IMG/VR virus record: IMGVR_UViG_3300044733_000781
Coordinates: 1 to 45,843 of that record
DNA length: 45,843 nucleotides
DNA from: a virus
Reading direction: 5' to 3' (one strand)
In this document: positions 33,342 to 39,691 of the stretch, piece by piece
Numbering within the stretch: position 1 is the first letter of the stretch
Layout of the letters: each line of letters opens with the position of its first letter
Translations under genes and position numbers: made by a program
The notes under the pieces: generated by a model
What the model was told of the DNA's origin: nothing
What the model saw: only the letters and a program-made list of their open reading frames with translations
The model's database searches: none

Positions 33342-33388
33342 TACAACGCAATACAATTAAACACAACGCAATGAAAGGTAATACAAAA

Positions 33389-33607
33389 ATGACTCAAAAA
33401 TCGTGCAACATTTCACTACGACTGGACACACCTACATACAATGTCTTACAGGCCTTGGCCACAAAAGAAGACACCACGCTATCGCAAATCATCCGCAGAC
33501 ACCTAAAAAGCGATCTGAAAAGACTGGGATTGCTGATGGAAGAGAGCAAGGTAAAAGCTCCGGTCGTGTCACCCGATGCAGTACTGCCGGAAGACTGGGA
33601 GGCCTAA
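33389..33607 (+). CDS. Ribbon-helix-helix DNA-binding protein
   Basis: 72 aa from the ATG at 33389, preceded by AAAGG at 10 nt; reading upstream codons would run into the promoter. The N-terminus CNISLRLDTPTYNVLQALAT then KEDTTLSQIIRRHLKSDLKR has a strand followed by two helices, typical of Arc/CopG-type dimers. RHH proteins bind short palindromes, so the TAGGG-N-CCCTA sites nearby are candidate targets. Likely a transcriptional repressor of this arm. Confidence 0.75.
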   Translation: MTQKSCNISLRLDTPTYNVLQALATKEDTTLSQIIRRHLKSDLKRLGLLMEESKVKAPVVSPDAVLPEDWEA

Positions 33608-33608
33608 A

Positions 33609-33746
33609 ATGTGGACTGTCGCGTTATATCTATTTATGTTGGGTCTATTTGTTCTTGGCCTAGTATTTGGCATTCTGTTTGGAGTTCTTATCGCGGACAA
33701 ACTCAGAGAAGATTTGGGAAACCAAGTAGGTAAAAGGAGATTTTGA
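33609..33746 (+). CDS. 45-aa single-span membrane protein
   Basis: Starts two bases after the RHH stop with GGGAGG 6 nt before the ATG. MWTVALYLFMLGLFVLGLVF then GILFGVLIADKL is one long membrane helix, followed by a charged tail (REDLGNQVGKRRF). Co-transcribed with the regulator. Function unknown; superinfection exclusion or membrane targeting are possibilities only. Confidence 0.7.
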   Translation: MWTVALYLFMLGLFVLGLVFGILFGVLIADKLREDLGNQVGKRRF

Positions 33747-33764
33747 TATTAGGGTAAACACCTA

Positions 33765-33793
33765 TAGACAAATGTAGGACAATGTAATACAAT
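33765..33793 (+). promoter_or_regulatory. Sigma70-like promoter
   Basis: TAGACA, 17 nt, TACAAT: 5 of 6 in each box. It belongs to the recurrent element that begins with TAGGGT at 33750. It should drive the 103-aa gene and perhaps reads on to the operon after it. Confidence 0.65.
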
Positions 33794-33842
33794 GTATTTA
33801 GAGCGTGAGGAAACGCTCTTTAAAACCACACTAGGAGGAATT

Positions 33843-34154
33843 ATGAAAGGTCTAGAAAGAAGTAGTGAGCAGTACACATATGATGTAAAAGAAGTTGAGC
33901 CGGCCAAACCACTTCATGCCGATCAGTACATCGATCAGCCCCACCATTTCTATGCAAGTTCGTTTTGCACATGGAAGACAAGCGAGGACATCCGCGAGGT
34001 TATCAAGCATATGGAGAGTGAGGGTTATTCGTATTCCCTGTGGTATGTGCCGGTGGATGACAACGCGAACTACCAAATTAAGTACTATGCACCACAAGTA
34101 GAAGGTGCGTTCTTGATCGGGTCGTTCGAGCCAAAGAAGAAAAGCCGGAAATAG
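33843..34154 (+). CDS. 103-aa early protein
   Basis: Start at 33843 has ACTAGGAGGA 4-5 nt upstream. Contains QYIDQPHHFYASSFCTWKTS, EDIREVIKHMESEGYSYSLW and YQIKYYAPQVEGAFLIGSFE, an alpha/beta layout. The C-terminus is Lys-rich. I do not recognise the family. Confidence 0.65.
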   Translation: MKGLERSSEQYTYDVKEVEPAKPLHADQYIDQPHHFYASSFCTWKTSEDIREVIKHMESEGYSYSLWYVPVDDNANYQIKYYAPQVEGAFLIGSFEPKKKSRK

Positions 34155-34165
34155 TGAGGAGGGGT

Positions 34166-34178
34166 TAGGGTTTATCCC
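34166..34178 (+). promoter_or_regulatory. Imperfect TAGGG-TTTAT-CCC operator-like site
   Basis: TAGGGTTTATCCC, the same left two thirds as the palindrome at 31831, lies 35 bp before the promoter of the main operon. It fits the series of possible repressor sites. Confidence 0.5.
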
Positions 34179-34212
34179 AAGTATAAAAACCCAATATTTT
34201 TTAAGATAATTC

Positions 34213-34240
34213 TTGACAAAGTAGTGAATTGTAGGACAAT
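34213..34240 (+). promoter_or_regulatory. Promoter of the overlapping small-gene operon
   Basis: TTGACA (consensus) with GACAAT 16 nt downstream; TTGTAGGACAATTG is a variant of the central block of other promoters in this arm. It is 24 bp from the start of the first gene and probably drives the operon up to 38.8 kb. Confidence 0.7.
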
Positions 34241-34264
34241 TGATAAACAGGACGAGGAGGAAGT

Positions 34265-34453
34265 ATGAAACGAGAGGAATTAATTGAGAAGTTGGTGGAC
34301 TTTGAGGTAGATCGGTTCTTTCAACGCTCGGACATGGCCGACTATGTTTCTTATATTTTTAGAAATGGGGTGCTCGGCTATGAAAAGTACACCGATGAAG
34401 AGTTGTTAGGTGAGTGCTTGGACTATGGGTTGATCGATGAGGAGGATTTATGA
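34265..34453 (+). CDS. 62-aa acidic protein, first gene of the main operon
   Basis: Helical and acidic (LIEKLVDFEVDRFFQRSDMA, YTDEELLGECLDYGLIDEED). Strong ribosome site GAGGAGGAAGT. It resembles small phage proteins with an EL(L)..CL.YGL end. Overlaps the next start by 4 bp (ATGA). Confidence 0.65.
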   Translation: MKREELIEKLVDFEVDRFFQRSDMADYVSYIFRNGVLGYEKYTDEELLGECLDYGLIDEEDL

Positions 34454-34659
34454 AGGTAATAACAGACGAAGAAATAGAACAAGGCCTACAACAATGCGAT
34501 AAGTGCGGAGCCATTCATTCAAGCGTAGATTTGTTTTGGAACATAGATTGGGACGAGCATACTGAGCGCGAACTTGTAGTGATTGATTGTATGGACGATC
34601 AAGGCTTTGATGCAGTATGTAGGGGTTGTTTTGACAAAATAATCGAGGAGGAAGTATGA
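34450..34659 (+). CDS. 69-aa zinc-ribbon-like protein
   Basis: CDKCGA near residue 16 and CRGC near residue 59 form two CxxC pairs that may bind zinc. The part between them is acidic. ATGA overlap on both sides. Function unknown. Confidence 0.65.
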   Translation: MKVITDEEIEQGLQQCDKCGAIHSSVDLFWNIDWDEHTERELVVIDCMDDQGFDAVCRGCFDKIIEEEV

Positions 34660-34907
34660 ACAGATTCAATGAGGAACTAGAGCAAGGCGCAGTACAGATC
34701 ACAATGAGTGCGGAAACCCTTGACGATAATTCGGTGGCCGTCAACTTCGATATGTGGGACAACGAGAACGGCCAAGTGGTAGCACAGGCCGGCTATGTAT
34801 TGACCCGCCAAGACGATCAGGACAAATGCTTTTATGTGACTGTCTTTAATGCAGAGGGCGATGTCTTATCCGAAACAGTTGTACCGATGCACTTTAACGA
34901 ATGCTAG
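34656..34907 (+). CDS. 83-aa beta-rich protein
   Basis: Alternating strands (AVQITMSAETLDDNSVAVNF, VVAQAGYVLTRQDDQDKCFY, VTVFNAEGDVLSETVVPMHF) suggest a small beta sheet domain. Start overlaps the previous stop (ATGA). No family recognised. Confidence 0.6.
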   Translation: MNRFNEELEQGAVQITMSAETLDDNSVAVNFDMWDNENGQVVAQAGYVLTRQDDQDKCFYVTVFNAEGDVLSETVVPMHFNEC

Positions 34908-34915
34908 GAGGAGCC

Positions 34916-35113
34916 ATGAAAAAAACCATAGGCGAGATTCAAGAAGAAATGAATGCTATGGAGTACGAGTTGGAGAAGTTACGCAAGCTCCAGTATTACG
35001 AGTGGCCTCTAGAAGATCGGATGCGTTACGGCCGGTTACAAGCAATGAAACAGAGGCGCATGGACGATTGGATAAGACAAACCAACAAAGACATTAGAGA
35101 GGAGGAAGTATGA
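34916..35113 (+). CDS. 65-aa coiled-coil protein
   Basis: Chosen start is the ATG at 34916, 6 nt after TAGGAGGAG. One long charged helix (EIQEEMNAMEYELEKLRKLQ, LQAMKQRRMDDWIRQTNKDI). The stop overlaps the ATG of a 24-aa membrane peptide. Function unknown. Confidence 0.65.
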   Translation: MKKTIGEIQEEMNAMEYELEKLRKLQYYEWPLEDRMRYGRLQAMKQRRMDDWIRQTNKDIREEEV

Positions 35114-35184
35114 TCAGTTTTTTATTAGGACTTATTGTGGGGTATGTCATGGCTTATGTCGTATGTAAGGGGGGTTGGGTATGA
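35110..35184 (+). CDS. 24-aa membrane micropeptide
   Basis: MISFLLGLIVGYVMAYVVCK then GGWV. A single hydrophobic span; ATGA couplings at both ends and GGAGGAA before the start argue that it is real despite its size. Such peptides can modulate membrane proteins, but no target is known. Confidence 0.6.
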   Translation: MISFLLGLIVGYVMAYVVCKGGWV

Positions 35185-35375
35185 GCATACAAGGAAAACT
35201 AGCAAGGGTCATCGAGGCTAACCGGATCGGTGGTGTCAAGGCATATGGGGAGTATGACTACAACGAGAGAAGTGCGGGGGGTTTACGAAACACGCGAATC
35301 CAAAAGCTAATGCAAGAATCCGTAGAGACCGGCAAGAAATTAAGAAGTATTGAACAGAAGGAGGAGGGGAAATGA
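35181..35375 (+). CDS. 64-aa basic helical protein
   Basis: MSIQGKLARVIEANRIGGVK, YGEYDYNERSAGGLRNTRIQ and KLMQESVETGKKLRSIEQKE. A G-rich ribosome site precedes the ATG. Coupled to neighbours by ATGA overlaps. Not recognised. Confidence 0.6.
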   Translation: MSIQGKLARVIEANRIGGVKAYGEYDYNERSAGGLRNTRIQKLMQESVETGKKLRSIEQKEEGK

Positions 35376-35548
35376 GAGTCACACCAATAGCACCGGTCGT
35401 GCCGGTACAGAAGGACAAGCCATACAAGAGCATCGAGGAGGCCATCGTAGAGACCAAGCCGGCAGTAGTGGTGGATATTACTTGGGTGCAAGGCTTTGAT
35501 AAATTCGTAGGTGAGTTAGTTCATGGGAGGGGATATGTTAAAAAATAA
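35372..35548 (+). CDS. 58-aa protein
   Basis: Starts with MRVTPIAPVVPVQKDKPYKS and continues IEEAIVETKPAVVVDITWVQ. GGAGGGGAA precedes its ATG, which overlaps the previous stop. It overlaps the next gene by 14 bp. Alpha/beta, no family recognised. Confidence 0.6.
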   Translation: MRVTPIAPVVPVQKDKPYKSIEEAIVETKPAVVVDITWVQGFDKFVGELVHGRGYVKK

Positions 35549-35759
35549 TGATGTCGAGAGTATGTTAAAGGTGGTGTGGGAGGCCTTACATGGGTACCGC
35601 GAGAACTGCATACCGGAGGGTGGTGGGGAAGGCCAATACGATAACGAGTGGAGCGACATCTGTACGGCCATGGCTTGGATCGAGGAAGACCTAGAGAACT
35701 ATCACAACAGAGACGAAGACACCCCACAAGACGATCCAAACTGGGAGAGGCACCTATGA
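35535..35759 (+). CDS. 74-aa conserved acidic protein
   Basis: Start at 35535 follows GGGAGGGG; an ATG 12 bp upstream is less well placed. MLKVVWEALHGYRENCIPEG, then GQYDNEWSDICTAMAWIEED, is a helix pair found in other phage small proteins. Acidic C-terminus. Function unknown. Confidence 0.65.
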   Translation: MLKNNDVESMLKVVWEALHGYRENCIPEGGGEGQYDNEWSDICTAMAWIEEDLENYHNRDEDTPQDDPNWERHL

Positions 35760-36007
35760 GAGATAGCACAATAGACTTAATCATGCGCGAGACGGCACCC
35801 TGTGACAATTGCGAACACGCACAGAAATGCAAAAACGAATTGATGGCCTGTAGAGTGTTTGGAATGTACACAAGAACCGGACGCTTTAGCAAAGAGTCAC
35901 CGCGCGATCCAAGCTATACCCTGTACAACAAAATCTTTTCGGAAGACGAGAAGGAGTTGATCAAAGTTTTGAAAGAGCTAAACAGGCGTGAGGCGAACGA
36001 TGTCTAA
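35756..36007 (+). CDS. 83-aa Cys-rich protein
   Basis: PCDNCEHAQKCKNELMACRV holds four Cys in a pattern seen in small zinc-binding phage proteins. A YTRTGRFSKESPRDPSYTLY turn and a C-terminal helix follow. ATGA overlap with the previous gene. Possible nucleic-acid-binding protein (inference). Confidence 0.65.
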   Translation: MRDSTIDLIMRETAPCDNCEHAQKCKNELMACRVFGMYTRTGRFSKESPRDPSYTLYNKIFSEDEKELIKVLKELNRREANDV

Positions 36008-36239
36008 AAACGAAAAGCTAGTTTGGTTTGGTGACATGGAATTTGGCCAGTTCATAGCGGGCGAGGAGTCTTATTCTTTTGTGGTGGTGCATGACATATT
36101 CGAGAAGATTAACCTACAAGAAGCGCACATCGAGGACTACGCAGAACAATGTGGGTACTCAGACTACTTGATCCCAAAAGATTTTGAAGGTGAGGTTGTG
36201 TTTAGTAAAACATTTTTGAGGAGGATGTTAGGACTATGA
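36000..36239 (+). CDS. 79-aa protein
   Basis: KLVWFGDMEFGQFIAGEESY, SFVVVHDIFEKINLQEAHIE and GYSDYLIPKDFEGEVVFSKT. Mixed strands and helices, acidic. GAGGCGAACG precedes the ATG, inside the previous gene's end. Not recognised. Confidence 0.6.
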   Translation: MSKNEKLVWFGDMEFGQFIAGEESYSFVVVHDIFEKINLQEAHIEDYAEQCGYSDYLIPKDFEGEVVFSKTFLRRMLGL

Positions 36240-36412
36240 GATACGAAGACGAAGAGTTGAGTTGGGATAATCGAAGCAAGCGAGTAAGTGATTTTGTTGA
36301 TCCGGAATACTTGGCGCGCGAGTTAGACGGGTGTTCTTCAAAGCGGACAATGAGGTGGATGCTAGAAAGAATGGAGGAGGATTTTGAACAGGATGGGGAG
36401 GGATGGAGATGA
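36236..36412 (+). CDS. 58-aa acidic/basic helical protein
   Basis: MRYEDEELSWDNRSKRVSDF, VDPEYLARELDGCSSKRTMR and WMLERMEEDFEQDGEGW. ATGA overlap with the previous stop, GAGGATGTTAGG upstream. Not recognised; short helix bundle likely. Confidence 0.6.
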   Translation: MRYEDEELSWDNRSKRVSDFVDPEYLARELDGCSSKRTMRWMLERMEEDFEQDGEGWR

Positions 36413-36687
36413 CGACATTTACAAGCGAGGATAGGGAGAATGCGATGAAAGACGAGGAGTATGCCGGTGGGATACCGATCCCGTTCATGGGGTGGGCGCA
36501 AATTGATCAAGAGGATACCGAGAAGATGCTCCGAGACCAGTTACACATGGTGAATCAGAGATTGCAGGAGGCCAACCAGTTAATTGGTGAGCAGAAAAAA
36601 GTATTAGAGTTGTACCAAGAGTTTGTGAAAGAAAACAATTTATTTAATGTATGGATGTTCTTCATGGGAGATAGAAAAGATGTCTAA
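36409..36687 (+). CDS. 92-aa protein with C-terminal coiled coil
   Basis: Start at 36409 has GGGAGGG 6 nt upstream and overlaps the previous stop. An N-terminal GGIPIPFMGWAQIDQEDTEK part leads to LQEANQLIGEQKKVLELYQE coiled coil. The order resembles other small phage proteins with an oligomerisation helix. Unknown role. Confidence 0.6.
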   Translation: MTTFTSEDRENAMKDEEYAGGIPIPFMGWAQIDQEDTEKMLRDQLHMVNQRLQEANQLIGEQKKVLELYQEFVKENNLFNVWMFFMGDRKDV

Positions 36688-36949
36688 TTTTGGAACAATG
36701 AGCGATGGTATTTGGACAACAGTTAATAATGTTGAAGAGTGCACTTACAAGATAAAAAATGTGGCGAATGTTCTTGAGATCATAGCGGTGGCCGAGACCG
36801 GTGATGTAGAAAGCGGTGCCTTGTGGTTGATGCGCGATAACCTGATGGAGCTAACCGATAAGATTGAGTTGTATACCCAAGACTTACTGGACTGCAGACG
36901 AGAGCTCATGGATGAGATGAACAAACCCAAAACGAGTAAGAAGAAATGA
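36680..36949 (+). CDS. 89-aa helical protein
   Basis: TYKIKNVANVLEIIAVAETG then DVESGALWLMRDNLMELTDK and Lys-rich end. The N-terminus has a short beta part (NFGTMSDGIWTTVNNVEE). Resembles phage/plasmid proteins in which a helix pair follows 'sGaLW.i.d.l', function unknown. Confidence 0.6.
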   Translation: MSNFGTMSDGIWTTVNNVEECTYKIKNVANVLEIIAVAETGDVESGALWLMRDNLMELTDKIELYTQDLLDCRRELMDEMNKPKTSKKK

Positions 36950-37254
36950 AACCAACGGATGAGTACAAGGTCTGTAGTTTGGAGGAAGCCGAGGAGTTTG
37001 CACAAAAGCGAGAAAAGGGGAGTGAGCACGGATACTGCCCGAAATGTGGAACTGACTTAGATGGTGGGTCGATATGGGAGCATTTCTACAAGTTGACTGG
37101 GTCAGAAGAGAAGGCCGACAAGAGCGCAGAAGCATATGGTGCCACTCGGGAGAAGGGGCAATGGGGTCGGGCTGTTGGTATTTACGATAGGGATTTAGAC
37201 CGGACTGTGGCATGGTTTTGTCCGGATTGTCATCATAAATGGGGGAGGGTATGA
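36946..37254 (+). CDS. 102-aa zinc-ribbon protein
   Basis: YCPKCGTDLDGG near residue 30 and WFCPDCHHKW near residue 90 form a zinc ribbon around an inserted helical region (KLTGSEEKADKSAEAYGATR). ATGA overlaps on both sides. Possible DNA- or RNA-binding helper. Confidence 0.7.
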   Translation: MKPTDEYKVCSLEEAEEFAQKREKGSEHGYCPKCGTDLDGGSIWEHFYKLTGSEEKADKSAEAYGATREKGQWGRAVGIYDRDLDRTVAWFCPDCHHKWGRV

Positions 37255-37547
37255 ACAAAAAGAATTTTCCACCGCACATTGTGGATGGTGGGGCTAGTTA
37301 TCAAAAGAAAGTGGAGGAGGCGCCATATCATCCAGGCTACGAGGATGCAGTTGTAACTCCGGCACCTAAATACACCGGCATGGATCCGGCCAAGATGTTA
37401 TGGAAACCAAAGCCGTTGAGTGATGAGGAAATAAAAGAGATAGCCACAAATCATATTCACATGACTTTAGGTGGTGAAAGATTTGGATATTTAGAATTTG
37501 CAAGAACTATTGAAGAAAGGCATGGAATTAAATGGACATCAAAATAA
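37251..37547 (+). CDS. 98-aa protein
   Basis: Pro/Lys-rich N-terminal half (NFPPHIVDGGASYQKKVEEA) followed by a helical end (DEEIKEIATNHIHMTLGGER, GYLEFARTIEERHGI). Overlaps previous and next genes by 4 and 16 bp. The C-terminal block is similar to phage proteins of unknown function. Confidence 0.6.
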   Translation: MNKKNFPPHIVDGGASYQKKVEEAPYHPGYEDAVVTPAPKYTGMDPAKMLWKPKPLSDEEIKEIATNHIHMTLGGERFGYLEFARTIEERHGIKWTSK

Positions 37548-37750
37548 AGATTGTTAAAGAAAACAAAGACGGGTCGGCCAACGCACAGGTGGACTTTGAT
37601 AAAGAAGGACTAGAGTTCTTGGTGCAGGAAGGACTGCTATCCATAATTACTCAGTTCATAAAGAACAACGAAAACGCGCAAAAAGGCATGGCTATGCGTA
37701 AACGGATTGCTACCAAGGAAAAGAAAAGTGCCATTAAAAAGAGTAAATAA
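37532..37750 (+). CDS. 72-aa protein
   Basis: MDIKIKIVKENKDGSANAQV then DFDKEGLEFLVQEGLLSIIT and a basic tail. This strand-turn-strand-helix pattern is common in small phage proteins of unknown function. Overlaps the HNH gene by 23 bp. Confidence 0.65.
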   Translation: MDIKIKIVKENKDGSANAQVDFDKEGLEFLVQEGLLSIITQFIKNNENAQKGMAMRKRIATKEKKSAIKKSK

Positions 37751-38186
37751 GATTGAAGGCCATCTTGTAACGAGACCGGCTAAAGATCACCCCGACTTAG
37801 CGTATTGGTTTGCATTAAGAAACCTCAAGGTAATTGATCAAGATTATCAATGCGCGACTTGTTGGCGATCAAGCGAAGATTATTCTATGGAGTTGCATCA
37901 CCGGCACTACGACAATTGGGGGCAAGAGCGCCTTGAAGATGTAGCGTTGTTATGTGTGAGTTGCCATGATGCGATTACAAACACAATTCGCAGTAGACGG
38001 AGGGCCCTAGGAGATCAGACTCTTAGTACTATCATCTCAGAGCCCAAACCAGTTCGGTCCAAAAGACCAAAGACTAGGAAAGTAAAAAATCCTAGAGCAG
38101 TAAAGGCCAAAAAGGTTGTGAAATCTAGAAAGCCTAAGATTAAAAAAAGAGTAGTTCCAAAAGTCAAACCTTATAAGGAGAATTAA
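37728..38186 (+). CDS. HNH endonuclease
   Basis: 152 aa from a GTG at 37728 with AAGGA 8 nt upstream; an upstream TTG would give no ribosome site. CATC and CVSC are the zinc knuckles around ELHHRHYDNWGQERLEDVAL, where the HH pair is catalytic. The last ~50 residues are Lys/Arg-rich, probably disordered, for DNA binding. Phage HNH proteins may act in packaging, mobility or attack on other DNA. The gene precedes the RAMP-like gene by one base. Confidence 0.8.
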   Translation: MPLKRVNKIEGHLVTRPAKDHPDLAYWFALRNLKVIDQDYQCATCWRSSEDYSMELHHRHYDNWGQERLEDVALLCVSCHDAITNTIRSRRRALGDQTLSTIISEPKPVRSKRPKTRKVKNPRAVKAKKVVKSRKPKIKKRVVPKVKPYKEN

Positions 38187-38187
38187 C

Positions 38188-38796
38188 ATGGCAGGATATA
38201 TGCAATACGATGTAACACTACAGGGCGACTCGTTGATCATGCACAACGGTCAAACCGCAAACCCACTTAACCCATTCTCAAAAGCAATGAAAGAGATTAG
38301 TGGTAAGCGTAAGAAAACAGACTCGGACTACGAGGCGATGTCCAACATCGAATACAAAGCGGGTTTATATGTGGATGCTAAAAATAATGTGATCATCCCC
38401 TCGCGCGTATTAGAGTCTGTACTGGCTGAAGGTGCCAAGAAATCAAAAGAAGGCAAATTGGCACTATCGGGTATGTTTGTGGATACCGATGCGCTTCTAA
38501 TTTATGATGGCCACCCCATGAGTCTTGATGAGTTGATGAATAGCCCTGAGCACAGACTGTGCGTGGCTGTACGGGTTGGGATGTCAAAGGTTATGCGTAC
38601 GCGCCCACATTTTAAAAACTGGTCGGCTAAGTTTAAGGTCTCTCTTAATGCCGATGTAGCCAACGAAGGCCAGTTACGTAGATGGGTTGAAGATGCCGGC
38701 GCATATGTTGGGATCGGTGACTGGAGACCACGCCATGGTCGGTATGAAATTGTGAAGTTTGAATCAGTCAGTAAGGGTCTCAAAAAGGTTGCTTAG
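38188..38796 (+). CDS. Conserved phage protein with possible RAMP/Cas7-like features
   Basis: 202 aa. Contains GDSLIMHNGQTANPLNPFSK, VIIPSRVLESVLAEGAKKSK, VRVGMSKVMRTRPHFKNW and GAYVGIGDWRPRHGRYEIVK. I have seen this pattern in uncharacterised phage proteins. The 'IPs..L...L....' helix and a C-terminal helix followed by a Gly-rich loop and strand (GIGDWRPRHGRYEI) recall RAMP folds such as Cas7. This is an inference from motif shape, with no proof of RNA binding. AAGGAG precedes the ATG. The unusual repeat array starts right after its stop. Confidence 0.5.
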   Translation: MAGYMQYDVTLQGDSLIMHNGQTANPLNPFSKAMKEISGKRKKTDSDYEAMSNIEYKAGLYVDAKNNVIIPSRVLESVLAEGAKKSKEGKLALSGMFVDTDALLIYDGHPMSLDELMNSPEHRLCVAVRVGMSKVMRTRPHFKNWSAKFKVSLNADVANEGQLRRWVEDAGAYVGIGDWRPRHGRYEIVKFESVSKGLKKVA

Positions 38797-39391
38797 GGTT
38801 TCACGGTTTGGTCGGGTGAGGCTGGTCGCCGCGCGGTGAGGCGAGGCACGGTAAGGTAGGGGTTTCTTGGTGCGGTATGTTCCGGTTGAGCACGGCATGG
38901 CTGGGTACGGTTTGACTGGGGTTTCAGGTTCCGGCAGGATTAGGGGTGGCACGGTGGGGCACAATTTGGTTTGGTACGGCTTGGGTTTCTAGGCTAGGTG
39001 GGGCGAGGTGTTGTGCGGTGATGCTTGGAGTGGTATGGGTATCAAGGTGTGGCACGGCTCGGTACGGTCGAATGCGGTGCGGTTAGGCAGAGCACGGCAC
39101 GGCTCGGGTTTTAGGGCGCGGTACGGTCCGGTTTATTTAGGCGGGTTGTGGCGGGGTCGTGCAGGGCAAGGGATTCGTGGCCGGGTGCGGTCGGGTTCTG
39201 TGCGGTGCGGTGAGTCATGGCTTTTTGTGGTGTGGCAAGGATTTCGCGGCGAGGCGGGGCGAGGTGTGGTTCAGCCAGGTCTGGTCTCGTAAGGTATGGC
39301 AAGGTAGGGATTTTATGGCTAGGTCAGGCATTTTCAGGTTGGGTCAAGCAATGTTAGGTGGGGTATGGTGGGGCACGGTTGGGACATCAAG
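38797..39391 (+). repeat. Degenerate phased G-N-N-N-G pentamer array with GGTTTC-like spacers
   Basis: 595 bp with no credible gene. Nearly the whole stretch can be cut into pentamers with G at positions 1 and 5, mostly GYNNG (GTACG, GCACG, GGxxG forms). They are interrupted by twelve 8-10-nt spacers such as GGTTTCACG, GGTTTCTTG, GGTTTCTAG, GGATTCGTG and GATTTTATG. Spacers start at 38797, 38861, 38920, 38984, 39038, 39107, 39171, 39220, 39240, 39309, 39328 and 39383. G far exceeds C on this strand (28 G, 8 C in 39001-39060). Confidence 0.85.
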
Positions 39392-39412
39392 GTTTTTTAA
39401 CAGGAGGAAGTT

Positions 39413-39655
39413 ATGGGAGCAGTTTTAGAATTAAGAAAATCAACATTAAATTCAGAGTTCATTGAAAAGGTTGCGCATTTCGCGCATGAGGGATTACCCT
39501 ACATGAAAAGCGGAGACAATTGGGTGGACTTCAATGACACATGGGTCGTTAATATTTGGTGGGATCCCACCGAAAACACATATCGCGCAACGATGTATAA
39601 AAAACATGGGGTAAACCATGAAGCAGATTTGCGTAGTGGTGTTGATTTATTTTAA
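39413..39655 (+). CDS. 80-aa protein after the array
   Basis: LELRKSTLNSEFIEKVAHFA, HEGLPYMKSGDNWVDFNDTW and VVNIWWDPTENTYRATMYKK. Strong ribosome site CAGGAGGAAGTT. Alpha/beta. Not recognised. It is the only gene between the array and a new promoter, and may be read from the array transcript. Confidence 0.65.
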   Translation: MGAVLELRKSTLNSEFIEKVAHFAHEGLPYMKSGDNWVDFNDTWVVNIWWDPTENTYRATMYKKHGVNHEADLRSGVDLF

Positions 39656-39669
39656 AAATTGTTTACAAT
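39642..39669 (+). promoter_or_regulatory. Candidate promoter for the nuclease-polymerase operon
   Basis: TTGATT, 16 nt, TACAAT (4 and 5 of 6 matches). It is 22 bp upstream of the GTG start at 39692, within the end of the previous gene. The ATTGTTTACAATG context resembles the other early promoters. Confidence 0.5.
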
Positions 39670-39691
39670 GTCAACGAAGAGGAGAAAAAAA

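Larger units (their letters stand above)
32955..33388 (+). other. AT-rich region with repeated GAACTTTA boxes, candidate origin or operator array
   Basis: No gene seen. GAACTTTA or its complement TAAAGTTC occurs at 32971, 32990, 33008, 33182 and 33264, with related forms (GTAACTTTAT, AAAAGTTCC) at about 33197 and 33237. Between them lies an AT-rich stretch (about 33040-33140) with runs of TATATA. This combination of iterons and an AT-rich segment fits a replication origin or a multi-site operator. It precedes the gene of a ribbon-helix-helix protein. Confidence 0.5.

Noticed and set aside
33311-33388. Longer N-terminus for the RHH protein from a TTG at 33311
   Set aside because: It would start at the -35 box and contain promoter-like repeats; the ATG at 33389 fits the domain and has a ribosome site.
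39008-39292. 94-codon plus-strand frame (and 39159-39428) inside the pentamer array
   Set aside because: Open only because the G-rich repeat lacks stop codons. Period 5 is not coding period 3, there is no ribosome site, and the translation is Gly/Arg/Val noise.
38797-39391. CRISPR array or Toxin-antitoxin (ToxI-like) RNA repeats
   Set aside because: There are no conserved direct repeats with unique spacers, and no identical ~36-nt units. The order is in spacing and degenerate pentamers, not repeated sequence.
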